A stretch of 64,000 nucleotides of DNA from positions 131,916-195,915 of the forward strand of contig CALMJK010000002.1 in the NCBI GenBank assembly GCA_937864225.1, read 5' to 3'. The DNA is from an uncultured bacterium (GTDB lineage: Bacteria > Krumholzibacteriota > Krumholzibacteriia > LZORAL124-64-63). The notes under the pieces are model-generated. The model searched no databases. It saw only the letters and a program-made list of their open reading frames with translations, and was not told the origin of the DNA. Shown here piece by piece: positions 8,733-16,007 of this stretch; the first letter of the stretch is position 1; every line of letters begins with the position of its first letter. The translations under genes were made by a program, and so were the position numbers.

Positions 8733-9359
8733 CTATTGGTACAGCGTCTTCACGCGGCCCCAACTGTCGACTTCGGCCGGGACGGCGCAGAGGCACTCGC
8801 CGATGGCGGCCACCAAGTACGTGTCCTCATAGTCATAGAACGGCGTGTCCGAGGACGGGTGCAGATACCGCCACTCGAGCGGATCGTCGCCCGGCACATA
8901 GGCCGGACCGCCCGGCAACGCCGGAGTGGACCACACAAACGGCCCGATGCCGAACTGGATGATACCGCCCAGATACATGGTCGAGAGCGTGGCCAGCACG
9001 ATGGTCGGATCGCCTTGGCCGACCGGCTCGCTGTACATCACCGCTAGGCTCGGGAACTTGTCAAGAACATTAAGCCCCCCGGGTACGAGCAATTCCGGAA
9101 AGCCCAAATCGACCTGGAGCGGAACGGGCAGCGGGTCGGGCCAGGTTCGCAGGGAGCACTCCCAGCCGAGCATCCCGTCCGCGCTGATGTTCGTGGCGAT
9201 CAGGTAGGCCTTGACGCACGAGAACCAGCACGGGTTCTCCAGACAGTTGTCCAGAGCCGTCTGGTCGAAGTACACGCCGATCCCGTCGGGATCGGGGTCC
9301 ACCTGTGCGCAGGCCTGGGTCGCGACGAGCATCAAGGCAAGCATGAGCCATTTCTTCAT
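8733..9359 (-). CDS. Small secreted protein, paralog A (unknown family)
   Basis: Family not recognised. It encodes a 208-residue exported protein: MKKWLMLALMLVATQACAQ is a clean Sec signal peptide, cleaved after ACA. The mature protein opens with VDPDPDGIGVYFDQ, contains WECSLRT and DPTIVLATL, and ends in VPAEVDSWGRVKTLYQ. It is homologous by eye to the gene immediately upstream (shared signal peptide, YFDQ-A-x-x-NCL, W-x-CSLRT, DPTI-x-LATL, VPAE-x-x-SWG-x-x-K-x-LY). An ideal AGGAGG ribosome site precedes the ATG. The pair is probably co-transcribed and ends at the hairpin at 8681-8710. Several mature cysteines could form disulfides. Periplasmic, surface or released location is open. Confidence 0.8.
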   Translation of the reverse strand: MKKWLMLALMLVATQACAQVDPDPDGIGVYFDQTALDNCLENPCWFSCVKAYLIATNISADGMLGWECSLRTWPDPLPVPLQVDLGFPELLVPGGLNVLDKFPSLAVMYSEPVGQGDPTIVLATLSTMYLGGIIQFGIGPFVWSTPALPGGPAYVPGDDPLEWRYLHPSSDTPFYDYEDTYLVAAIGECLCAVPAEVDSWGRVKTLYQ

Positions 9360-9403
9360 CGGCAACCTCCTTTTTGCGGACGTTTCCTCGCCGCGCGCCC
9401 TCC

Positions 9404-9997
9404 CTACTCGTACAACGCCTTCAAACAGCCCCAGCTCACGGGTTCTGCCGGCACGGGGCAGAGCGCACCGTTGATGCTGGCCACGATGAAGGTGTTGGCG
9501 TAGCCGGGATAGGGCACGCTGGACGAGGGATTGAGGGGCAACACCGTGTTGAAATTGTTGCCCGCTCGGAAGCACGGCGTGCCGGACAGCCAAGGCACCG
9601 AGTGCGGGCCGATGGCGAAATCGATCGGGCTGCCCATGTACAGGACGGTCAGCGTGGCCAGGATGATCGTCGGATCGTTCAGACCGACTCGGCTGCCGAA
9701 GGTGCAGGACATGTCCGGCAGCACGTCCACCATGGTGCAGCCGGCCGTGACCCCGACGCCGCCCGGCAGAACAGCGGGCACGGTGCGCAGCGAGCACTGC
9801 CAGCCCAGGATGCCGGGGGTCGAGACGTTGGTCGCGATCACGTAGGCCGTGACCGGGCTGCCTAGCGGCGGATCCACCAGACAGTTCTGCATGGCTCCCT
9901 GGTCGAAGTACACGCCCACGCCGTTCGGGTTCGGGTCCAACTGGGCGAAGGCACTGCTGGCGACGAGCATCAAAGTCAACAGAATCCACTTCTTCAT
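9404..9997 (-). CDS. Small secreted protein, paralog B (unknown family)
   Basis: Family not recognised. It is a 197-residue exported protein with signal peptide MKKWILLTLMLVASSAFAQ and a mature start LDPNPNGVGVYFDQ. Conserved points shared with the downstream paralog are NCL, GWQCSLRT, NDPTIILATL and the C-terminal VPAEPVSWGCLKALYE. The middle part differs, with extra cysteines (AGCTM, DMSCTF, TPCF). The ATG at 9997 is preceded by GGGAG at good spacing; upstream in-frame codons are leader, not protein. The 44-bp gap to paralog A and the single terminator after A indicate one transcript. No enzymatic motif is visible; a beta-rich adhesive or structural role is only a guess. Confidence 0.8.
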   Translation of the reverse strand: MKKWILLTLMLVASSAFAQLDPNPNGVGVYFDQGAMQNCLVDPPLGSPVTAYVIATNVSTPGILGWQCSLRTVPAVLPGGVGVTAGCTMVDVLPDMSCTFGSRVGLNDPTIILATLTVLYMGSPIDFAIGPHSVPWLSGTPCFRAGNNFNTVLPLNPSSSVPYPGYANTFIVASINGALCPVPAEPVSWGCLKALYE

Positions 9998-10140
9998 GAT
10001 CCAGGCTCCCAGGCTCGGGTGAGAAAGACGGTTGTCGCCCCCGGGGCGAACGCTGCGGTGCGGCACGGCCGGCCGGAAAGAGAGCGCTGACCTGTCGCGG
10101 CGAGGTTCTCCCTCCTGAAAACAGCCCACCAACGCTCATG

Positions 10141-10170
10141 ATTGTACAACATTTCGGGCTCGCGCGGCAA
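10141..10170 (-). promoter_or_regulatory. Predicted promoter of the secreted paralog pair
   Basis: On the minus strand TTGCCG-N18-TACAAT lies between gatB and paralog B. The start site would be near 10135, giving a leader of about 135 bases before the ATG at 9997. The -10 box sits in a small AT island (TTGTACAA) in otherwise GC-rich DNA. Confidence 0.5.
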
Positions 10171-10181
10171 GCCCCTGCGGC

Positions 10182-11621
10182 TCAGCGGCGACGGGCCAGG
10201 CCCGACTGGACCAAGTCGTTGACCAGGGCCGGGTTGGCTTGGCCGCCGGTCGCCTTCAGGACCTGGCCGACGAAGAAGCCCAAGATGCCGGTCCGGCCGC
10301 CGTGGTAGGCAGCGACCTCTTGGGGGTGAGCGGCGAGCACGGTCTCCACCAGCGCCGCCAGGGCCGGCGCGTCCGAGTCCTGCCGCAGCCCCCTGGCCGC
10401 GACGATCGCCGCGGCGGCGGCGCCCGTGGCGAGCATCTCGGCGAAGACCTCCTTGGCGATCTTCCCGCTGATCGCGCCGTCCCGCACCAGGGCGAGCAGG
10501 CCGGCCAGTTCGGCGGGCGACACCGGGAAGTCCGCGACGTCCAGGCCGCGCTCGTTCACGACCTTCAGCACCTCGCCCATGATCCAGTTGCTGGCCTGCT
10601 TGCCGTCGCCTAACACGCGGGCGGTGGCCTCGAAGTAGTCGGCCAGCGCCGGCGTGTCGGTCAGCACCGCGGCGTCGTAGGCCGGCAGCGCGTATTGACG
10701 CCGCAGGCGCTCTTCGCGAGCGGCCGGCAGCTCCGGCAGCGCGGCGGCCACGGCCGCCAGCTCCGCCTCCGTCACCACCAGCGGCGGCAGGTCCGGCTCG
10801 GGAAAATACCGGTAGTCGTGCGCGAACTCCTTCGAGCGCATGAAGACCGTGCGCCCGGCCGCGGCGTCCCACGTGTAGGTCGCCTGCTCGAGAGCCTCGC
10901 CGCGCGCGAGCGTCGCCGCGTGGCGGGCGATCTCGTGGTCGAGCGCCCGCTCCACGCCGCGGAACGAGTTGAGGTTCTTGATCTCGGTCTTGGCGCCCAG
11001 TTCCGTCGCGCCGCGGGGCCGCACCGACACGTTGGCGTCGCAGCGCAGGCTCCCCTCCTCCAGGTTGCCGTCGCAGATGTCCAGATGCAGCAGCAACTGG
11101 CGCAGGCGCGTCAGCCAGGCGCGCGCCTCCTCCCCGCCGCGCAGCTCCGGCAACGAAACGATCTCCAGCAGCGGCACCCCGGCGCGGTTGTAGTCCAGCC
11201 GCGTCGCGGCGCGCGGGCCGGCGGCGTGCAGCGACTTGCCGGCGTCCTCCTCGAGGTGGATGCGCTCGAGGCCGACGCGCCGCGTCTGGTCGCCGATCCG
11301 CACGTCCAGGTGTCCGCCCCGGCACAGCGGCAGCTCGTACTGCGAGATCTGGTAGTTCTTGGGCATGTCGGGGTAGAAGTAGTTCTTGCGCGCGAAGACG
11401 GAGCGGCGCTCGATCCGCGCCGACACGGCCAGGCCCAGGCGCAGCGCCAGCTCCACGGCGCGCGCGTTGACGACCGGCAGCACGCCGGGCAGGCCCAGGC
11501 AGACGGGGCAGGTCAGGGTGTTGGGCGGGGCCCCGAAATCGGTCCGGCAGGCGCAGAACATCTTGGTCCGGGTCTTGAGCTGCGCGTGGACCTCGAGGCC
11601 GATCACCGCTTCGAAATCCAT
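10182..11621 (-). CDS. gatB: Asp-tRNA(Asn)/Glu-tRNA(Gln) amidotransferase subunit B
   Basis: Kinase/tRNA-binding subunit of GatCAB, which converts Glu-tRNA(Gln) or Asp-tRNA(Asn) to the amide form. FEAVIGLEVHAQL at the N-terminus, CPVCLGLPGVLPV and the KNYFYPDMPKNYQISQYE segment are hallmark GatB motifs. The C-terminal tail domain has DGKQASNWIMGEV and GFFVGQVLKATGGQANP. The 479 residues match the family. GGAAGGAGGC precedes the ATG, and the gene overlaps the end of gatA by 19 bp. In the first zinc-type site CACRTDFG and CPVC cysteines are present. It implies at least one missing or non-discriminating GlnRS/AsnRS route in this organism. Confidence 0.97.
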   Translation of the reverse strand: MDFEAVIGLEVHAQLKTRTKMFCACRTDFGAPPNTLTCPVCLGLPGVLPVVNARAVELALRLGLAVSARIERRSVFARKNYFYPDMPKNYQISQYELPLCRGGHLDVRIGDQTRRVGLERIHLEEDAGKSLHAAGPRAATRLDYNRAGVPLLEIVSLPELRGGEEARAWLTRLRQLLLHLDICDGNLEEGSLRCDANVSVRPRGATELGAKTEIKNLNSFRGVERALDHEIARHAATLARGEALEQATYTWDAAAGRTVFMRSKEFAHDYRYFPEPDLPPLVVTEAELAAVAAALPELPAAREERLRRQYALPAYDAAVLTDTPALADYFEATARVLGDGKQASNWIMGEVLKVVNERGLDVADFPVSPAELAGLLALVRDGAISGKIAKEVFAEMLATGAAAAAIVAARGLRQDSDAPALAALVETVLAAHPQEVAAYHGGRTGILGFFVGQVLKATGGQANPALVNDLVQSGLARRR

Positions 11622-13072
11622 GCCGCCTCCTTCCGCGCCCGGAAGCCGCGCGCCCGTTCCGTCTCGCCCGCCAGCGTCAGCAGCGTCTCCTCGCCCAGCG
11701 GCGGACCGATCAGCTGCAGGCTCAGCGGCAGGCCGGCGCGGTCCAGGCCCGTCGGCACGCTCAGGGCCGGCAGGCCGGTCAGGTTGGCCGGGGCCGTGAA
11801 CACGTCGCTCAGGTACATCTGCAGCGGATCGGCCAGCTTCTCGCCCAGGCGGAAGGCGGCGGTCGGCGCGGTGGGCAGCGCCACCGCGTCGCACGCCGCG
11901 AAGACGCGGCGGAAGTCGTCGCGCATGAGCTCGCGCGCCGCCAGCGCCCTCCGGTAGTAGGCGTCGTGGTAGCCGGCCGACAGCACGAAGGTGCCCAGCA
12001 GGATGCGCAGCTTCACCTCGGCGCCCAATCCGTCCGTGCGCGTGGCCGCGACCATCGCGGCCAGGTCCGCGGCGGCGCCGGCCCGCCGCCCGTAGCGTAC
12101 GCCGTCGTAGCGCGCCAGGTTCGACGACGCCTCCGCGGTGCAGATGATGTAGTACGTGGCGATGGCGTACGGCAGCGTCGGCAGATCCACGCCGACCACC
12201 GTCACGCCCGCGGCGCGCAGGTCCGCGAGCGTCGCCTCGAAGTCGGCCGTCACGTCGGGATCGACGCCCTCCGCCAGCAGCGTCCACGGCACGCCCACCC
12301 GCAGGCCGCGCGCCGGCCGCGCCGCGGCCGCCACGGGATCGCCCACCGGCGCCGCCAGCGAGGTGGAATCGCGCGGGTCGTGCCCCGCGATGGCGGCGTA
12401 GACGAGCGCGCAGTCGGCCACGTCCTTGGTCAGCGGCCCGATCTGGTCCAGCGACGAGGCCAGCGCCACCAGGCCGTAGCGCGAGACGCGGCCGTAGGTC
12501 GGCTTCAGGCCGACCACGCCGCAGCAGTGCGCCGGCTGGCGGATGCTGCCGCCGGTGTCGCTGCCCAGGGCGTAGAAGGCCAGGTCGGCCGCCACGGCCG
12601 CGGCCGCGCCGCCGCTCGATCCGCCCGGGATCCGCTCCGGGTCCCAGGGGTTGCGCGTGGGGCCGTGGGCCGAGTGCTCCGTCGAGGAGCCCATCGCGAA
12701 CTCGTCCATGTTCGTCTTGCCCAGAAAATGCGAGCCGGCCGCGCGCAGCCGCTCGGCCACGGTCGCGTCGTAGGGCGCGCGCCACGGCGCCAGCAGGCGC
12801 GAGCCGCAGTCGGTGGGCTCGCCGCGCGTGGCCATGTTCGCCTTGAGCGCGCCCGGAACGCCCCACAGCGGGCGCTCCCCGGCGGGCGGCGGCGGCGCCG
12901 TCGCGGTCGCGGGGAACTCCTGGGGCGCCGCCAGCCAGGCGTAGCAGCGCAGCGTCCCGTCGCGCGCGGCGATCGCGGCGCGCACGTCGCGGTCGAGCTC
13001 CGCCGGCGTGAACTGGCCCGCGCGCAGGGCGCCGGCGGCCTCGCGCACGGTCAGGCGGCACAGCTCAGGCAT
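11603..13072 (-). CDS. gatA: Asp-tRNA(Asn)/Glu-tRNA(Gln) amidotransferase subunit A
   Basis: Amidase subunit that releases ammonia from glutamine for GatB. The amidase-signature catalytic triad is visible: Lys77 in GALKANM, Ser152 in GGSSGG and Ser176 in SDTGGSIRQPA. The substrate loop GLKPTYGRVSRYGLVALASSLDQIGP is intact. GALKANM departs from the common VKDN form next to the catalytic lysine, but the lysine is kept. The 489 residues are normal. It overlaps gatC by 8 bp and gatB by 19 bp, so all three subunits are coupled in the order C-A-B. Confidence 0.96.
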   Translation of the reverse strand: MPELCRLTVREAAGALRAGQFTPAELDRDVRAAIAARDGTLRCYAWLAAPQEFPATATAPPPPAGERPLWGVPGALKANMATRGEPTDCGSRLLAPWRAPYDATVAERLRAAGSHFLGKTNMDEFAMGSSTEHSAHGPTRNPWDPERIPGGSSGGAAAAVAADLAFYALGSDTGGSIRQPAHCCGVVGLKPTYGRVSRYGLVALASSLDQIGPLTKDVADCALVYAAIAGHDPRDSTSLAAPVGDPVAAAARPARGLRVGVPWTLLAEGVDPDVTADFEATLADLRAAGVTVVGVDLPTLPYAIATYYIICTAEASSNLARYDGVRYGRRAGAAADLAAMVAATRTDGLGAEVKLRILLGTFVLSAGYHDAYYRRALAARELMRDDFRRVFAACDAVALPTAPTAAFRLGEKLADPLQMYLSDVFTAPANLTGLPALSVPTGLDRAGLPLSLQLIGPPLGEETLLTLAGETERARGFRARKEAAWISKR

Positions 13073-13397
13073 GGCGCCCGCCCTCCGGCCGGGCCTCGCC
13101 GTGCGCCTCAGCGCCGAACACGGGCGGCACGACGAACAGCCCCTCCTCGCTCGCCGGCGCCGCGGCCAGCGCGTCCGCCCTGGGCAACGAGTCGCGCGGC
13201 AGATCGGGCCGGCGCGGGGCGGCGGGCTCTTCCGGCGGCGCCGGGGGCTCGCCGCCGGGCAGGTCGAGCGCGCGCAGCTGCTCGACGTACGCCACGATCC
13301 GCGCCAGGTGGGCGGTCAACCGCCGGCGCTCGTCGTCCCCCAGCCGCAAGGCGGCCAGACGCTCGAGATGCCGGACCTCTGCTTCGTCGATGGCCAT
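13065..13397 (-). CDS. gatC: Asp-tRNA(Asn)/Glu-tRNA(Gln) amidotransferase subunit C
   Basis: Small belt subunit that wraps around GatA and GatB. The N-terminal VRHLERLAALRLGDDERRRL and VAYVEQLRALDL match the GatC helices; the C-terminal half is Pro/Ala-rich and ends in FVVPPVFG, the usual K/V-VP-VI-type tail. At 110 residues it is slightly longer than the usual 95-100. GAGGAGG lies before the ATG. It is first in the gatCAB run and is divergent from the M1 peptidase gene across 167 bp. Confidence 0.93.
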   Translation of the reverse strand: MAIDEAEVRHLERLAALRLGDDERRRLTAHLARIVAYVEQLRALDLPGGEPPAPPEEPAAPRRPDLPRDSLPRADALAAAPASEEGLFVVPPVFGAEAHGEARPEGGRHA

Positions 13398-13564
13398 GGG
13401 GCCTCCTCGCCGCGGTGGTCGCGGTGGTCGCGCGGGACGGCGGCGGCGCCGCCCCGCCGCCTCAGTCTGCCCCCCGCGCGCCTTTTCCGCCAGCGCCGAC
13501 CGCCCCGTCTGCGCTAAATTGTGCGGGCGCGCCGGATGCGCGGCGCGAGAGAGCGGGAGGTTTC

Positions 13565-15697
13565 ATGCCGGCGCGGCAGCACAACGGCCAGGGACGCGCG
13601 CGGAGAATGTGGCTCGCGGTCGCGGCGGTCGTTGCGAGCGCCGCGCTCGCGGCGGTCGGCGCGGGCGCCGCGGTCGCGGCGGGCAGCGCGGCCGAGCGCG
13701 CTGCGCCGCTGCTCCCGTCGGACCCCGCCATCTGGGAAAAGCCCGGCCTGCGGGACGGCCTCCTCGCGCCCGCCGGCGCGGCGGACGCTGCGGACGAGCC
13801 GGCCGGCGACCGCGGCTTCGATGTCCTCGACTACGCGCTCGATCTCGAACTGCTCGTGGCGGAGGCCCGCGTGCGCGGCGCGGCGGCGATCCGCCTGCGC
13901 GCGCTGGCCGACGGGCTCGCGCGCCTGCGCCTGGATCTCGACGCCACGCTGACGGCCGACTCGGTGACCTGGAACGGCGCGCCCGCCGCCTGGCAGGCGG
14001 GCGGCGACTCGCTGGTGATCCTGCTGCCCGCGCCGCTGGCCGCCGGCGCGGAAGGCGTCGCGCGCCTGAGCTACGCGGGCGCGCCGCGCCAGGCGGTGCC
14101 GCCCCTGGGGGCCGGGCTCATGTTCCGCGCGCACGGCGATGAGACCGCCGATCCAACCGACGGCGGCCCGGTCGTCGCCAACGTGAGCGAGCCGTCGAAC
14201 GCGCGCACCTGGTGGCCGTGCAAGGACCACCCGTCGGACAAGGCCACCGCGACCGTCGCGATCACCGTGCCCGACACCCTCACGGCCATTGGCAACGGGC
14301 GGCTCGTCGCGCGGGAAGACGTCGCGCCCGGCCGGCGCCGTTTCGTCTGGCGCGAGGACTATCCCATCGCGACCTACCTCGTCTCGGTCGCGGTCTCGAA
14401 CTACGCGACCTGGCGCGAGACCTGCGCGTGCGCCGCGGGCGGCCTCGCGCTCGACTACCACGTGTTCCCGCAGGACGAAGCGCGCGCGCGCCTGGACCTC
14501 GCCCCCACCTGCGACATGGTGCGCTGCCTCGAGGAGATCGCCGGACCGTACCCGTTCGCCGGCGAGAAGTACGCGCAGGCCGCGATCCGCTGGGGCGGCG
14601 CGATGGAGAACCAGACCGCCGCCAGCCTCGGGCAGTTCCTCTTCACCGGCACGGGACGCTACGCGCTGATCATCGTGCACGAGCTGGCGCACCAGTGGTT
14701 CGGCAACCTGGTCACGCCGGCGCGCTGGGCCGACATCTGGCTGAACGAGGGCTTCGCGCGCTACGCCGAGGCGTTGTGGCTCGAGCGCGCGCAAGGCCGC
14801 GACGCGTACTTCGCCTACCTGCGCCAGATCGGCCCCGCGCGCCACCCCGACCTGTTCGTGCAGGACGGCATCCTGAGCGACCCGGCGCCGATCCTGCCCA
14901 ACCTGCTCATCTACGACAAGGGCGCCTGGGTGCTGCACATCCTGCGCGGCCAGATCGGCGATGCCGCCTTCTTCGCCCTGCTGCGCGACTGGACGGCCGA
15001 TCCGGCACGCGCCCACGGCAACGCCGACACCGGCGATTTCGTGCGCGCCGCCTCGCGCGCCGCCGGCCGCGATCTCGCGCCGCTGCTGCGCCCCTGGCTC
15101 GACACGGCCGCCGTGCCCGCCCTCGACTGGACCGCGACGGCCGTCCCGCTGCCCGGCGGGCGCACGAGCGTGCGGGTGACCGTGCGACAGCGCGGCGACG
15201 TGCTCTTCCCGCTCGACCTGACGCTGCGCCTGGCCGCCGGCCCCGACACGCTGCGCGCGACGCTGCCCCTGCGCGGGCCCATCGCCAGCGGGACCTGGGA
15301 GCTGCCCGGCGCGCTCCCGCCCTCCGGCGTGCAGGTCGTGCTCGATCCCGACGGCTGGCTCCTGTGGCGCGACGCGCGCGACGCGCTCCCGCCGCCCCTG
15401 TTGGCCGTGCTCGCCGCCGGCCCCAACCCCGTCGGGCCGGACGGCGCCCGGCTCACCTACACGCTGCGCGAGCCGGCCCCGGTGCGCGCCGCCCTCTACG
15501 ACGCGCGCGGCCGCCGGCTCGGCGCCTGGGACCTCGGGCGCCAGCCGGCCGCCACGGCCGAGGCGCCGCACGCCTGGCGCTGGGACGGCCGCGACGGCGG
15601 CGCCCGCCCCCTCCCCGCCGGCGTCTACTGGCTGGAGCTGGTGGCCGGCGACGCGGGCCACGGGCGCGCCGTGCGCAAGGTGTTGCTGGCGGGGTGA
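13565..15697 (+). CDS. Secreted M1-family metallopeptidase with C-terminal FlgD/Por-like domain
   Basis: Predicted exported zinc aminopeptidase. The N-terminus (residues 1-40) is a signal peptide with two arginines and an Ala-rich core. The M1 exopeptidase motif GGAMEN is at 344-349. The zinc site HELAHQWFGN has His372, Glu373 and His376, and the third ligand is Glu395 in NEGFARYAE. After the catalytic and helical part, residues about 615-710 form a beta-sandwich-like tail with GPNPVGPDG, YDARGRRLG, WDGRDGG and LPAGVYWLEL, ending VRKVLLAG. This resembles FlgD-Ig or type IX-like sorting domains. GGGAGG precedes the ATG. It is divergent from gatC, and no partner gene follows closely. Confidence 0.9.
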   Translation: MPARQHNGQGRARRMWLAVAAVVASAALAAVGAGAAVAAGSAAERAAPLLPSDPAIWEKPGLRDGLLAPAGAADAADEPAGDRGFDVLDYALDLELLVAEARVRGAAAIRLRALADGLARLRLDLDATLTADSVTWNGAPAAWQAGGDSLVILLPAPLAAGAEGVARLSYAGAPRQAVPPLGAGLMFRAHGDETADPTDGGPVVANVSEPSNARTWWPCKDHPSDKATATVAITVPDTLTAIGNGRLVAREDVAPGRRRFVWREDYPIATYLVSVAVSNYATWRETCACAAGGLALDYHVFPQDEARARLDLAPTCDMVRCLEEIAGPYPFAGEKYAQAAIRWGGAMENQTAASLGQFLFTGTGRYALIIVHELAHQWFGNLVTPARWADIWLNEGFARYAEALWLERAQGRDAYFAYLRQIGPARHPDLFVQDGILSDPAPILPNLLIYDKGAWVLHILRGQIGDAAFFALLRDWTADPARAHGNADTGDFVRAASRAAGRDLAPLLRPWLDTAAVPALDWTATAVPLPGGRTSVRVTVRQRGDVLFPLDLTLRLAAGPDTLRATLPLRGPIASGTWELPGALPPSGVQVVLDPDGWLLWRDARDALPPPLLAVLAAGPNPVGPDGARLTYTLREPAPVRAALYDARGRRLGAWDLGRQPAATAEAPHAWRWDGRDGGARPLPAGVYWLELVAGDAGHGRAVRKVLLAG

Positions 15698-15843
15698 CGC
15701 GACACGGGGACGCCTCGGGTTCGGCCCCGCGCCGTGGGTTCGGCCGTGGCGCTGTCGAGTCGCCTCCAACCGCCCTGCTGCCGCGCGCGGCGCCGTCCTG
15801 GCGTTTACCAGCCCCTTCAGCTTCGAAGCGCGTATTTTGATTT

Positions 15844-15869
15844 ATCATGTGCAGCCGGCTGCACATGAT
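15844..15869. promoter_or_regulatory. Perfect 26-bp palindrome, candidate operator
   Basis: The half site ATCATGTGCAGCC is followed directly by its exact reverse complement with no spacer. It abuts the -35 box of the predicted HNH promoter, where a repressor or activator would act. There is no T-run on either side, so it is not a typical terminator. The binding protein is unknown. Confidence 0.6.
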
Positions 15870-15896
15870 TGAGCAAAAATTAGGCGAAAATAAAAT
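15869..15896 (+). promoter_or_regulatory. Predicted promoter of the HNH endonuclease gene
   Basis: TTGAGC-N16-TAAAAT on the plus strand lies in an AT-rich island. It is immediately downstream of the 26-bp palindrome and about 110 bases before the start codon at 16008. Confidence 0.5.
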
Positions 15897-16007
15897 TGGA
15901 CGTCGGCCGATTGTTCGCCTATCTTTCGCCTGTCCTCCTCCACGTCACCACCTCCCGCCGGGGCGCCGCGCGCCCGCTCGTCATCGACCCGTCCGGGAGG
16001 GACCTCC

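Larger units (their letters stand above)
15698..16007. other. 310-bp non-coding region upstream of the HNH gene
   Basis: No convincing gene was found here. The first 130 bp are GC-rich with no clear terminator for the M1 gene. From about 15830 the composition turns AT-rich and holds a perfect 26-bp palindrome and a plus-strand promoter. The last 100 bp form a GC-rich leader with GGGAGG before the HNH start codon. Confidence 0.6.

Noticed and set aside
8587-8796. Upstream ATG for the SLBB export gene
   Set aside because: The extension would run through the preceding terminator and promoter; the TTG with a strong ribosome site and following signal peptide is better.
13398-13564. Divergent promoters between gatC and the M1 peptidase gene
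   Set aside because: Only an isolated TAAATT was seen, without a matching -35 box, so no promoter was called.
15844-15869. Terminator for the M1 peptidase gene
   Set aside because: The palindrome has no T-run on the plus strand and is about 150 bp from the stop codon; it fits an operator better.
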